Notes: generated by a model not told the origin, from the sequence alone. DNA of 38,207 nucleotides from Alphaproteobacteria bacterium (GCA_021776685.1 JAJFFJ010000064.1:1-38207); one strand, 5' to 3'. Counted from the stretch's first letter, positions 7,439 to 16,394 are shown. Numbers and translations are program-made.

Positions 7439-9058
7439 GTGCCAGGTCTGAAAGAAGGCGCTGCCTATCCGCAAGCCGTTGTAGATCGGTATATTGCTGA
7501 AGGGCACTGGAACGACGAAACGCCCCAGCAATGGCTCGCGGACTGGGCCGACCGCCAGCCGGAAGCGCCGGCGATCATCGCGCCGGGGCGGCAGCTTTCC
7601 TACGGAGAGTTATATGAGCAGGCCGGGCGCGTTGCCGCCGGGCTCGTCGATCTCGGCCTGCGCCGTGGAGATGCCATCGGCATCCAATTGCCCAACATTC
7701 CGGAGTTTCTGATCGCCTATCACGGTGTGCAAATGATGGGCGGGGTCCTGACCCTTCTGCATATGCCCTACCGCGCCGGCGAGCTGGCGCCGCTGCTCAA
7801 TCACGGTGGCGTCAAGGCTGTGATCTGTCATGCCGCGTCGCCCAACTATGACGCGCCGACGACCATGGTTGGCCTTCGGAACCAGGTGCCACCATTAGAC
7901 CAGATCATCGTTTGCGGTGATGGACCCGCGGACACCTATTCGTTTGCGTCCTTCGAAGACTTCCGTGCCCACGAAATAGAGGGGCCCGCTGCCTCGGATC
8001 CGGCGGTACTCGCCTTCACGTCCGGCACCTCGTCTGCACCAAAGGCAGTGGTTCATCCTTATTGGACGATGGCCTGCAACCACCGAATCTACGCCGAAGA
8101 GTTTGGCATTCGCCGCGATGACGTGGTGCTTTCCGCCCCGCCATTCAGCCACATCTATGGGCTTTGCGTCGCTAACATCATTCTTCGTGCGGGCGCCGCC
8201 AACGCGTTGATGGCGGCCTACACGCCGGATGCGTTTGCCGATGCGATCGGCGACGCAAGGGTCAGCATGGCGTTTTGCGGTCCGGCCCATATGCTTGCGG
8301 CGATCAAGGGCGGGCAGATGACGGCAGAAGTTGCAACGTCGGTTCGCACTTTCATCTTCGCCGGCTCAGCCTGCCCGCCGGGGCTGGTCGAGGAGACCGA
8401 GGGTATTTGTACCAACGCCGTCGGCCACCAGATGTTCGGCATGACCGAGACATTGATGCAGACGGCGACGCCGCTGGATGCACCGGCGGATGTGCGGCAC
8501 CGCTCGATCGGCGTTGCCAACAGCGCCCACGAAATGAGGGTCGTCGGGGAAGACGGTGAACCATTGCCGCCGGGCGAAGAGGGCGAGCTCCAATTTCGCG
8601 GTCCAACGGTTTTATCAGGCTACTTCAACAATCCTGAAGCGACGGAGGAGGTATTGCAGCCAGACGGCTGGCTCCACACGGGGGATCTGGCGGAAATTGA
8701 CGAAGCGGGAAATGTGGTGATGACCGGCAGGGTGAAGGACATCATCAACCGGGGCGGCATCAAGATTAACCCGATTGATGTTGAGGCGCTGGTCGACGCT
8801 CATCCGTCTGTCCTGCTCTCCGCCATCGCACCCATGCACGACGACATTTTGGGGGAGAAAGCCTGCCTGTTTGTGCAATTGCAGCCGGACCAGTCACTGA
8901 CCCTGAATGATGTCCTTGTCTGGCTGGCGGATCATGATGTGGCCAAGCTGAAATGGCCCGAGCGATTGGAGCTCGTCGCCGACATGCCAATGACGCCAAC
9001 GCGGAAGATAATGAAGGGCGTCCTTGTCGCCGAGCTTCATGCGCGCGACGGGCTCTAG
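7439..9058 (+). CDS. AMP-dependent acyl-CoA synthetase/ligase
   Basis: A 539-residue member of the ANL superfamily, which adenylates a carboxylic acid with ATP and transfers it to CoA. Motifs in order: the phosphate loop FTSGTSSAPKAV (193-203), somewhat changed from the common TSGTTGxPKG; the aromatic-substrate loop PPFSHIYGL; GMTE; HTGDLAEID; the hinge GRVKDIINRGG; and the C-terminal lysine in PTRKIMKG. The start is GTG at 7439, supported by GAGAGG just upstream and the tight spacing to the TPR gene. Similarity in layout is to medium-chain, cyclohexanecarboxylate or aryl acid CoA ligases; the acid used cannot be stated. It ends the plus-strand run that begins with the Fpg gene. Confidence 0.9.
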   Translation: MPGLKEGAAYPQAVVDRYIAEGHWNDETPQQWLADWADRQPEAPAIIAPGRQLSYGELYEQAGRVAAGLVDLGLRRGDAIGIQLPNIPEFLIAYHGVQMMGGVLTLLHMPYRAGELAPLLNHGGVKAVICHAASPNYDAPTTMVGLRNQVPPLDQIIVCGDGPADTYSFASFEDFRAHEIEGPAASDPAVLAFTSGTSSAPKAVVHPYWTMACNHRIYAEEFGIRRDDVVLSAPPFSHIYGLCVANIILRAGAANALMAAYTPDAFADAIGDARVSMAFCGPAHMLAAIKGGQMTAEVATSVRTFIFAGSACPPGLVEETEGICTNAVGHQMFGMTETLMQTATPLDAPADVRHRSIGVANSAHEMRVVGEDGEPLPPGEEGELQFRGPTVLSGYFNNPEATEEVLQPDGWLHTGDLAEIDEAGNVVMTGRVKDIINRGGIKINPIDVEALVDAHPSVLLSAIAPMHDDILGEKACLFVQLQPDQSLTLNDVLVWLADHDVAKLKWPERLELVADMPMTPTRKIMKGVLVAELHARDGL

Positions 9059-9311
9059 CTCCACGACCGGGCCGGTGCCATGGCAGGCCCACCGGTCTGT
9101 TTCTGCGCTCGAATGCGTGAATCTGATTTAGCTGCCCCAATCTGAAACGCAGCCTGCGGTTTCAACTGTCAGGGGTCTCCGAATTCGCCGCGACACGCTT
9201 TACCCACAACCATTGATTTTATTCGTTTACGACGCCTCCTGATTGTTTGGTAATGGCAGATCAAGCGAGCTGATGCCCAGGAACACAACCGGCGTAGTCA
9301 GGAACGCTGAC

Positions 9312-11804
9312 ATGAAGAACAACATGCCGTCAGACGAAATATCCAGTCTGACGATGGATTGTAGTTCTGCCGAGCTGCTGACGCGGGCGCTGCGCATTTT
9401 GTCCAGCGAGATGGCTGGCCTGATGGGCCAGGAGCTTTTCGAGGCGGTTTGCCTTTTCCTCACGAATGAACTGGATGTTGACTACGCCTTCGTTGGCTTG
9501 AGCGAGGACGACAGATCTGCGACCACCCTGGCCATGGCGCATCGCGGGAAAATCGTCGCCAACGTTACCTATAATCTGGCTGGCACGCCCTGCGCCGACG
9601 TCTCAGACCAGACTTTTTGCATTATCGAAGACGGTGTCGCAGGCATCTATCCGCAGGACCTGTTGCTGGCGAAGATGGGTGTCAAAGGTTACGCAGGGGT
9701 CCGCCTCAGTTCGTTGGAGGACGAGCCTATCGGCATGCTGTCAGTCATGTCGACGGCGCCCTTTGATATCCAGACTGATCTGGTCGAGGGACTACTGCGT
9801 TTGATGGGCCTCCGCGTCCAGACAGAGGTCGACCGGGTGAATTTCAGCCGGACCGAACGGTCGCTTCGCGTATCACACGAGCAGTTAGAAAATGTCGTGG
9901 CGGAGCGGACTCGCGAGCTGCGCGCCAGTGAACAACGCATCAGGGATTTCGCGGAATCGTCGTCAGACTGGTTCTGGGCTATGGGCCCCGATCTTCGCTT
10001 CACTTTCTTTTCACCGCGGGTTGAACAGGTCGTTGGTGCGCCGCCGAGCTTCCACATCGGCAAAACCCGCGAGGAACTTGCAGGCGAAAGCTCGATCACG
10101 CCGAAGTGGCGGAAACATTTGCAGGATCTGAAAGATCGCAAACCATTTCGCGATTTTCGCTATGTGCGGGAGGGGCCTGAAGGGCAACTCAACTATCTGT
10201 CCACGAGCGGCAAGCCGATTTTCGACGATGATGGCGAGTTTGCCGGCTATGTCGGCACGGGGTCCGATCTGACCAATCGGGTGCAAGCTGAAAATGAGGC
10301 GCAACTTGCCAACGAACGTATGGCAGCAGCGGTTGACGCCTTTCCTGCGCCGATTTCCCTTTGGGATCCAGATGACCGGCTTGTCATCGCGAACCGGATC
10401 TTCAAGGAACATTTTGGGCCCAATGTTGGACTGATACAGCCAGGTACTGAATATCGGGAATTTATTGGCGGCATGGTGCAACGCGGAATGATTCGGGAAG
10501 CCATAGGCCGCGAGGAAGAGTGGCTGGAGCAACGTTGCGCGCGTCATGCCAACCCAGGTCGCGATTTCGAGCAAATGTTCCAGGATGATATCTGGTTCAT
10601 AATCCGCGAGCATCGGCTGCCGGACGGGGGGATGCTCACGATCAGCACCGATATCACGCGGCTTAAGCGGGCTGAAGCACAGATGCGCCTCAGCCAGAGG
10701 CGCCTGGAGGACTTCGGCTCAGTGGCTGCGGACTGGTTCTGGGAGCAGGATCAAGATCTGCGGTTCACATATGTCTCGCAGGAAATACCTAGCGTTATCG
10801 GCATGGATACATCGGATACGCTTGGCAAGACCCGGGAAGAAATTGCTGGCCGGGAAGGCAATGCCGACAGGTTCGCCGAGCTTCAAAAGGTATTGCTGCA
10901 ACGGCTGCCTTTCAACGATGTCCGTTTTGAGCAGGTGCGACCGGACGGATCGCTGGCGCAATTGAGCATCAGCGGAAAACCATTGTTTGCCCCTGATGGC
11001 AAATTTCAGGGCTATCGCGGCGCTGGACGAGACATTACCCACTTCGTCGAAGCGGAAGAAGCGCTTGTGATCGAGCGCGACCGGGCCGAAGCCGCCAATC
11101 GGGCGAAATCGGAATTTCTGGCGCAAATGAGCCACGATTTTCGAACGCCACTCAACGCGATTCTTGGTTTCTCCCAAATGATTGCCGAGGGCGCCCTGGG
11201 ACCGGTCGGAAACCCGCGCTATCAGGAATATGCTGGCGACATCTTTCGTAGCGGCCAGCTCCTCCTCGATTTCGCCAACAATTTGCTGGATATCTCAAGG
11301 ATTGAGGCGGGCGAGCTGACCGTTGTGAAGAAGCAAATCGATATCTGCGGCATGGTTTCCGAAGTCAGTCAACTAATGGCGCCCCGCTTCAAGGAAAAAT
11401 CTCTGAGCTTCGTCATGGATGTGCACCCCGACGCCACAACCGTTCAGGCTGACCGGCTGGCGCTGTGGCATATGTTGACCAACCTGTTCTCCAACGCGGT
11501 GAAGTTCACACCTGAAAACGGCAAGGTCACGCTTCTGGCCCGGCAGAAAAACGGAGAAATCACCATTACTGTGACGGACACCGGTATTGGGTTTGATCCG
11601 CAGGAGAGGAAGTTTGTTTTGACGCCGTTTGGGCGCGGGCAAAATGCGCGTGAGGCGAATATCGAGGGTGTCGGTCTGGGCCTGCCCATCGTCAAAGCGA
11701 TGGTCGAGGCGCATGACGGCCGGTTTGAACTTTCCAGCCGGCTTGGATGCGGGACCGAAGCATCGCTCATCTTTCCATTGGTGTGCGAATCAGCGGCGGC
11801 TTGA
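9312..11804 (+). CDS. Soluble hybrid-sensor histidine kinase (GAF-like, three PAS, HisKA, HATPase)
   Basis: An 830-residue sensor kinase without a membrane segment. Order: a GAF-like domain (about 20-175); a coiled coil (ERTRELRASEQRI); PAS1 with SSDWFW; PAS2 (AFPAPISLWD); PAS3 with AADWFW; a second coiled coil; the H-box MSHDFRTPLNA with phospho-acceptor His608; the N-box NLFSNAVKF; G1 DTGIGF; G2 GVGLGLPIV. PAS1 and PAS3 share the WFW-DLRFT-S-GKTREE pattern, a sign of internal duplication. The core resembles PleC/DivJ-type kinases. The frame is open to a TTG at 9243, with ATGs at 9273, 9312 and 9324; I chose 9312 for its AGGA site. No response regulator is nearby, so it is an orphan. Note that it has no receiver domain. 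Confidence 0.9.
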   Translation: MKNNMPSDEISSLTMDCSSAELLTRALRILSSEMAGLMGQELFEAVCLFLTNELDVDYAFVGLSEDDRSATTLAMAHRGKIVANVTYNLAGTPCADVSDQTFCIIEDGVAGIYPQDLLLAKMGVKGYAGVRLSSLEDEPIGMLSVMSTAPFDIQTDLVEGLLRLMGLRVQTEVDRVNFSRTERSLRVSHEQLENVVAERTRELRASEQRIRDFAESSSDWFWAMGPDLRFTFFSPRVEQVVGAPPSFHIGKTREELAGESSITPKWRKHLQDLKDRKPFRDFRYVREGPEGQLNYLSTSGKPIFDDDGEFAGYVGTGSDLTNRVQAENEAQLANERMAAAVDAFPAPISLWDPDDRLVIANRIFKEHFGPNVGLIQPGTEYREFIGGMVQRGMIREAIGREEEWLEQRCARHANPGRDFEQMFQDDIWFIIREHRLPDGGMLTISTDITRLKRAEAQMRLSQRRLEDFGSVAADWFWEQDQDLRFTYVSQEIPSVIGMDTSDTLGKTREEIAGREGNADRFAELQKVLLQRLPFNDVRFEQVRPDGSLAQLSISGKPLFAPDGKFQGYRGAGRDITHFVEAEEALVIERDRAEAANRAKSEFLAQMSHDFRTPLNAILGFSQMIAEGALGPVGNPRYQEYAGDIFRSGQLLLDFANNLLDISRIEAGELTVVKKQIDICGMVSEVSQLMAPRFKEKSLSFVMDVHPDATTVQADRLALWHMLTNLFSNAVKFTPENGKVTLLARQKNGEITITVTDTGIGFDPQERKFVLTPFGRGQNAREANIEGVGLGLPIVKAMVEAHDGRFELSSRLGCGTEASLIFPLVCESAAA

Positions 11805-11901
11805 TAGCCCTCAGTTCCGTACCGCTATGAAAGGATCAGGCGCTGCGCTGATTGCCGACGCGGCATGGCGGCGGTGATGCGAAGGCGCAGGGGTAGCCGT
11901 C

Positions 11902-12915
11902 CTACGCAGGCTTCCTTCCGACAATCAGTTTGGTCATGCCAGGAATCAATTCGCTGACCTCAATGCCGGTGAAGCCTGCAGCTTCCATGTGCGGCACGAT
12001 CTCACTGGGCGTCAGTGACATGGCGCCGGGTGTAAAGACCAGATGCTGCAATTGCCAGAGAGCGGTGAGGTACGGGCCGTCCCGTTCGTCATCCATGATG
12101 AAGTCGTGAACCATCAGAACCCCGCCACCGGCAAGCACCCGGAAGGCGCCTGAAACAAGTTCCTCGATCCGGTCGCCGCCGACGCCGGCCAGCAGGTAAG
12201 ACATCAGCACGGCGCCCTGATTTTCCGGCCATGTTTCCTCGAGTGCGTTGCCGCCCTGAAAGGTCACTCTGTCCGTCAGGCCCGCACCATCGATAAACCG
12301 CTGAGCCGTAGACGCAACGTTCGGGAAATCGAGGACCGTTGCCGAGAGATTTGGATTTTCCTGGCACAGCGTAATTGCGAATGCGCCGCTGCCGCCGCCT
12401 ACATCCAGCAGGGTCTTTGCCGCCGAAAGGTCCACCCTGCGGTTCAGCGTCCGTGCGGGGCCGGTTGACCCGGCATGCTGTGAATCGCTGAACAATTTGG
12501 CTTCTTCTTCATCGCCCATCAGGCCTTCGTAGTCGGCGAAGAATTCGCGGTCATACTCCCCGTCCAGCACATCGTTCAGATGCTCCATTACCGGAAACAT
12601 CTGCCGGTCGATCTGGTAGCGCAGATAATCGCCGAAATAGTGGGGCTGGTCGGACACCAGAAAAATGTCCGCGGCTGGAACATTTGCGTAGGTGTTGTCT
12701 TCAAACGTCACCAGCCCGGAGACCGAGAGCGCCGTGAGGAGCGTTCGCAGCGCTTCCACCCGGGTGCCTGTGTCGGCGGCAAGCTCTTCTGCAGTCTTGG
12801 GATTGTCCTTGAGCCGCCCGAAGAGATCCAGATGAAGCGCCGAGAAGAGTGCCTTTGAAGCCATGTAGCCAAACGCAAGCCGGGAAATATCCTCGGCGGT
12901 ATCAATAGTCGACAA
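11902..12915 (-). CDS. SAM-dependent O-methyltransferase family protein (TTG start)
   Basis: A 337-residue class I methyltransferase of the plant-type O-methyltransferase layout: an N-terminal winged-helix dimerisation domain (about 1-110, with MASKALFSALHLDLFGRL) and a Rossmann domain with SAM motif I LLDVGGGSGAFA, a second-strand acidic region ATVLDFPNV, and the GGVLMVHDFIMDDER strand. The open frame reaches 13044, but its first ATG falls inside the conserved part. A TTG at 12915 has a perfect AAAGGAG site six bases upstream and gives the usual family length, so I take that start. Relatives methylate hydroxylated aromatic or pigment molecules; the substrate is unknown. It lies downstream of the ScfR-like gene on the same strand, separated by 248 bases that include the tandem repeat. 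Confidence 0.85.
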   Translation of the reverse strand: MSTIDTAEDISRLAFGYMASKALFSALHLDLFGRLKDNPKTAEELAADTGTRVEALRTLLTALSVSGLVTFEDNTYANVPAADIFLVSDQPHYFGDYLRYQIDRQMFPVMEHLNDVLDGEYDREFFADYEGLMGDEEEAKLFSDSQHAGSTGPARTLNRRVDLSAAKTLLDVGGGSGAFAITLCQENPNLSATVLDFPNVASTAQRFIDGAGLTDRVTFQGGNALEETWPENQGAVLMSYLLAGVGGDRIEELVSGAFRVLAGGGVLMVHDFIMDDERDGPYLTALWQLQHLVFTPGAMSLTPSEIVPHMEAAGFTGIEVSELIPGMTKLIVGRKPA

Positions 12916-13078
12916 AATGGCTCCTTTGTCCGCTCCCGCGGATCGGATTGAGGCAATAGGGGATTGGGACAGCGTTGCAGCGCAGAGTACGCGACCACTG
13001 TCGATGAGAAGGGCCGCTATATAGGGCGACCGGCGTGTAGCCAAATTCGCCCCTGAACAACGGCCAATTTTTGCGATT

Positions 13079-13175
13079 CCTAGCCCTGGGCCCTAGTCCT
13101 AGCCCTGGGCCCTAGTTCCGGGCCCTAGTTCCGGGCCCGAGTCCCAGGCCCTAGTCCCGGGCCCTAGTCCCGGGC
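13079..13175. repeat. 13-bp tandem repeat overlapping a stop codon
   Basis: Seven 13-base units plus one 6-base fragment in 97 bases. Read on the minus strand from 13175 the units are GCCCGGGACTAGG (twice), GCCTGGGACTCGG, GCCCGGAACTAGG (twice), GCCCAGGGCTAGG, the fragment ACTAGG (13092-13097) and GCCCAGGGCTAGG. The first unit holds the last codons and the stop (TAG) of the ScfR-like gene; all others are downstream of it. All but one full unit contain the CTAG tetranucleotide, which is rare in most bacterial genomes. The graded differences suggest repeated duplication from the gene end outward. It has no T-run, so it is not a standard terminator. Confidence 0.95.
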
Positions 13176-14627
13176 AAAGGCGAAGGGGGACAGGCCACGC
13201 TGGTATTCGCTGACCGACAGGCGGCGGTTCAGGGGCGGCAGGGCGCGCTGGTTGCAATCTTCCCGTTCGCAGAGACGGCAGTTGGCGCCGATGGGCGTGG
13301 CCACATTCGGGCTGTCGAGGTCGATGCCATCTGCATAGACCAGCCGACGGGCATGCTTGATCTCGCAGCCGATCGCCACCGTATAGACCTGCCTTTGCGT
13401 GTTGTGGCTGGCACGGGCGCCGGACACTGTGCGTGAAATGGAGAAATAAGTGTCGCCATCCGGCATCTCCACCACCTGGGTGACAATGCGTCCAGGCGCA
13501 TAGAAAGCGTCGTGAATGTTCCAGCGCGGGCACGTGCCGCCGAATTGCGCAAAAGGAAAGCCCGCACCTGCAAAACGCTTCGAGATATTGCCCGCCCTGT
13601 CGACCCGCAAAAAGAACAGCGGCACGCCGCGGCTGCCGGCCCGCTGAAGGGTCGTCACCCGGTGGCAGACCTGCTCGAAGCTGGCGCCAAACCGCTGCGC
13701 CAGCGTTTCCAGGTCATAGCGCAGTTCCTTCGCCGCTGTGTGAAATCGCTCGTAGGGCATGACCACCGCGGCGGCCAGATAGTTGCCGAGGGAGATGCGG
13801 CAGAGCCGTTCGGCCTCGTCGCCCTGCATGCCGGCACGCTTGGCGATACTGTCGATCAGTTCCCGGTTGGCCAGCATCCCCGCCTGAAACGCGAGCTGAA
13901 AGGCGCGCGCCGGGGTCTCGAGCATTTCTGACAGGAACAGCCGCCTTGAATGCCGGTCGAAGCGGCGCAGCATGCCCGGCATCACCGATTGGGGCACCAC
14001 ACGGAGGGAGACGCCGTGGGCGGCGGCCAGATGATCGCGCAGGCCGGCGGCGGTGTCTTCCGTGTCGCGCAACGTGTCTTCCCACAAGGCTTCTGCTGCA
14101 TTCTCCAGCTCGGGAAAGTGGTTGGCTTCCGCCTGCAGGAAATCCCGCACCTGCTCAACAGGGAGACGCAGGCTCTCCAGACTGACCGGATCATCCCGTT
14201 CGCTCAGCCGCCCTGCCAGGGTGTTGGCATTGCCGGAGACCTCCTGATAGGCGCGATAGAGTCGAATGACCGCGTCCACTGCCATGGGGCTGGTGGCGGC
14301 AAAGTCGGTGAGTTCCTGGTTGCCGGGAGCCGTTCCATCGAACAAGGGATCGCTGAACACTTCCTTGAGCGAAGCGGCGGCGCGGACTTCGTCGTCGCCT
14401 GACAGAGACCGCAGGTCCATATCGTAGACCTCCGCCAGGCGCAGCAACAGCTGTGCGGAGAGGGGCCGCTGATTGCGTTCGATCAGATTCAGATAACTGG
14501 CAGAGATGCTCAATTCGTCGGCCATGCGCGCCTGTGTCAGGCCCATGTCGCGGCGCACCCGCTTGATGCGCGGTCCTGCGAATACCTTGCCTTCGGCCTT
14601 GCGTTCGACCGTGCGGTTGTCAGCCAT
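13164..14627 (-). CDS. ScfR/RamB-type XRE family regulator of acetate or short-chain fatty acid metabolism
   Basis: A 487-residue regulator. Residues about 18-75 form an XRE helix-turn-helix (IKRVRRDMGLTQARMADELS and SYLNLIERNQRPLS). The middle is the ImmA/IrrE-like plus DUF2083 region with VVMPYERFHTAA, and the C-terminus has the cysteine set FGGTCPRW and NCRLCEREDC seen in the RamB/ScfR group. Relatives control glyoxylate-bypass and propionate or acetate genes (RamB of Corynebacterium acts on aceA/aceB). Here it is divergent from aceA, the expected target. The ATG at 14627 follows an AGGAG site. It probably also controls itself, since the ATTTACA repeats overlap its likely promoter. Its stop codon is inside the 13-bp tandem repeat. 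Confidence 0.9.
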   Translation of the reverse strand: MADNRTVERKAEGKVFAGPRIKRVRRDMGLTQARMADELSISASYLNLIERNQRPLSAQLLLRLAEVYDMDLRSLSGDDEVRAAASLKEVFSDPLFDGTAPGNQELTDFAATSPMAVDAVIRLYRAYQEVSGNANTLAGRLSERDDPVSLESLRLPVEQVRDFLQAEANHFPELENAAEALWEDTLRDTEDTAAGLRDHLAAAHGVSLRVVPQSVMPGMLRRFDRHSRRLFLSEMLETPARAFQLAFQAGMLANRELIDSIAKRAGMQGDEAERLCRISLGNYLAAAVVMPYERFHTAAKELRYDLETLAQRFGASFEQVCHRVTTLQRAGSRGVPLFFLRVDRAGNISKRFAGAGFPFAQFGGTCPRWNIHDAFYAPGRIVTQVVEMPDGDTYFSISRTVSGARASHNTQRQVYTVAIGCEIKHARRLVYADGIDLDSPNVATPIGANCRLCEREDCNQRALPPLNRRLSVSEYQRGLSPFAFARD

Positions 14628-14662
14628 TAAATGGACTCCTGCGGTCAGCGGTGGAAGGTCGA

Positions 14663-14746
14663 AATTATTTACACAATTTACAACATGACAATATTTACAA
14701 GTGTCGCACCTACCAACTTGACACCCTTATTCTTGCGGGATGTACG
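14663..14746. promoter_or_regulatory. Divergent scfR-like/aceA control region with three ATTTACA repeats
   Basis: The heptamer ATTTACA occurs three times in direct orientation, at 14667-14673, 14676-14682 and 14693-14699, in an AT-rich patch that stands out from the GC-rich surroundings. On the minus strand a TTGTCA (14691-14686) and an AATAAT (14669-14664), 16 bases apart, form a plausible sigma-70 promoter for the regulator; the repeats overlap it. On the plus strand a TTGACA at 14718-14723 could be the -35 of aceA, with a weak -10 (TGTACG, 14741-14746). The repeats are candidate sites for the ScfR-like protein. The promoter assignments are less sure than the repeats. Confidence 0.5.
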
Positions 14747-14825
14747 AGCATCGGCAAATCTATGTGAAGATAGTAACAAATTCTGGCGACAATGGTTGCC
14801 TGCATCCGAAAGAGGAATGTACATC

Positions 14826-16139
14826 ATGGCCGACATCAGCTTCCAAGGACTGGTTCCTGGCGCGTCTGACGGGCGCTACGAGGGCATCAAGCGCAATTAC
14901 ACGCCGGATGACGTGCTGCGCCTGCGCGGCTCGCTGCCGATCCAGTACTCGCTGGCGGAGCACGGCGCCAAGCGGCTGTGGGACCTGCTGCAGACCGAGG
15001 ATTACATCAACTCTCTCGGCGCCATGACCGGCAATCAGGCCATGCAGATGGTTCGGGCCGGGTTGAAGGCGATCTACCTGTCCGGCTGGCAGGTTGCGGC
15101 AGACAGCAACACCGCGTCAGCCATGTATCCGGATCAAAGCCTCTATCCGGCGAATGCCGGCCCGGAGCTGTGCCGCCGCATCAACCGCACCCTCCAGCGC
15201 GCCGACCAGATCGAGCATGCTGAGGGCGAGAACAGCGTCGACACCTGGTTCGTGCCGATTGTCGCCGACGCCGAGGCCGGTTTCGGCGGTCCGCTGAACG
15301 CTTTCGAGATCATGAAGGCCTACATCGAGGCAGGCGCCGCGGGTGTGCATTTCGAGGACCAGCTCGCCTCCGAGAAAAAGTGCGGCCATCTGGGCGGCAA
15401 GGTTCTGATCCCGACTCAGGCGCATATCCGCAACCTGAATGCCGCGCGCCTCGCGGCCGATGTGATGGGCGTGCCGACATTGATTGTCGCGCGGACCGAT
15501 GCGGAGAGCGCCAAGCTGCTGACCAGCGACGTCGATGAACGTGACCGCGAATTCATCGAAAGCGACGACCGAACGGCAGAGGGCTTCTACCGGGTCCGTG
15601 GTGGTGTCGAAGCTTGTATCGCCCGCAGCCTCAGCTACGCGCCCTATGCGGACCTGCTGTGGTGGGAAACCTCGAAGCCCGACCTGGATCTCGCCCGTCA
15701 GTTCGCCGAGGCAGTGCACAAGGAGCACCCGGGCAAAATGCTCGCCTATAACTGCTCGCCGTCCTTCAACTGGGAAGCCAATCTCGACCGCGACACCATC
15801 GCGAAGTTCCAGCGCGAGCTGGGCGCCATGGGCTACAAATATCAGTTCGTGACGCTGGCCGGCTTCCATCAGCTCAACCATGGCATGTTCGAACTGGCCA
15901 CCGGCTACCGCGACCGTGGCATGGCGGCCTATTCCGAACTGCAGCAGGCGGAGTTTGACGCAGAGGCGCAGGGCTACACGGCAACCCGCCATCAGCGCGA
16001 GGTGGGCACCGGCTATTTCGACGCCGTCGCCCTGGCCATCTCCGGCGGCGAATCGTCGACAACTGCGATGAGCGAGTCGACCGAGACCGACCAGTTCACG
16101 GAAGAGACTGAAGTTCTGACCCAGCAGGCGGCGGAGTAG
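14826..16139 (+). CDS. aceA: Isocitrate lyase
   Basis: A 437-residue isocitrate lyase (E. coli AceA is 434), which splits isocitrate to glyoxylate and succinate so that cells can grow on acetate or fatty acids. It has the catalytic signature [11 protein letters not shown] with Cys186 as the base, the Mg-binding region [10 protein letters not shown], and the closing NCSPSFNW motif. The frame is open to 14631, and ATGs exist at 14817 and 14826. The second has AGAGGA nine bases upstream, while the first overlaps that site, so 14826 is taken. The C-terminal tail after SGGES is acidic and rich in Ser/Thr/Glu. No malate synthase is in the window. Control by the divergent ScfR-like protein is likely. 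Confidence 0.97.
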   Translation: MADISFQGLVPGASDGRYEGIKRNYTPDDVLRLRGSLPIQYSLAEHGAKRLWDLLQTEDYINSLGAMTGNQAMQMVRAGLKAIYLSGWQVAADSNTASAMYPDQSLYPANAGPELCRRINRTLQRADQIEHAEGENSVDTWFVPIVADAEAGFGGPLNAFEIMKAYIEAGAAGVHFEDQLASEKKCGHLGGKVLIPTQAHIRNLNAARLAADVMGVPTLIVARTDAESAKLLTSDVDERDREFIESDDRTAEGFYRVRGGVEACIARSLSYAPYADLLWWETSKPDLDLARQFAEAVHKEHPGKMLAYNCSPSFNWEANLDRDTIAKFQRELGAMGYKYQFVTLAGFHQLNHGMFELATGYRDRGMAAYSELQQAEFDAEAQGYTATRHQREVGTGYFDAVALAISGGESSTTAMSESTETDQFTEETEVLTQQAAE

Positions 16140-16163
16140 CTAGCCCAAACAGGAGCAAGACCC

Positions 16164-16394
16164 ATGACCAACAACGTTGTCGGATTCCAGGAATCGCCCG
16201 CGCGGGCCGAGACCAGCCTGTCAGACGCACAGGAAAGCTCAATCCGCCGTGTGGCCAACGATCTGCACCGCCTGAATGAAGCAATTCAGAAGGCAGTGGA
16301 GAATGGGGTGACGGTGGAACTCATGCGCGCCTCCCGCTTCCATGGCGAGAATGGCGCTTATGGCGACCAGATGATCCCCATCATTACGCGCTGA
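16164..16394 (+). CDS. Small conserved-looking protein co-transcribed with aceA
   Basis: A 76-residue protein 24 bases after aceA with a good AGGAG site, before a strong terminator, so it shares the aceA transcript. No signal peptide or membrane segment. The middle is an amphipathic helix (SSIRRVANDLHRLNEAIQKAVENGVTVEL), and the end (RFHGENGAYGDQMIPIITR) is rich in Gly, Tyr and His. I do not recognise a named family. The placement suggests a role linked to isocitrate lyase or growth on acetate, for example as a small binding partner, but this is only inference from position. Confidence 0.75.
   Translation: MTNNVVGFQESPARAETSLSDAQESSIRRVANDLHRLNEAIQKAVENGVTVELMRASRFHGENGAYGDQMIPIITR

Noticed and set aside
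13079-13175. CRISPR-like array
   Set aside because: The units are 13 bases, directly adjacent and without spacers, so this is a simple tandem repeat.
15117-15992. 291-codon open frame opposite aceA
   Set aside because: It is a shadow of isocitrate lyase; no ribosome site and no recognisable domain.
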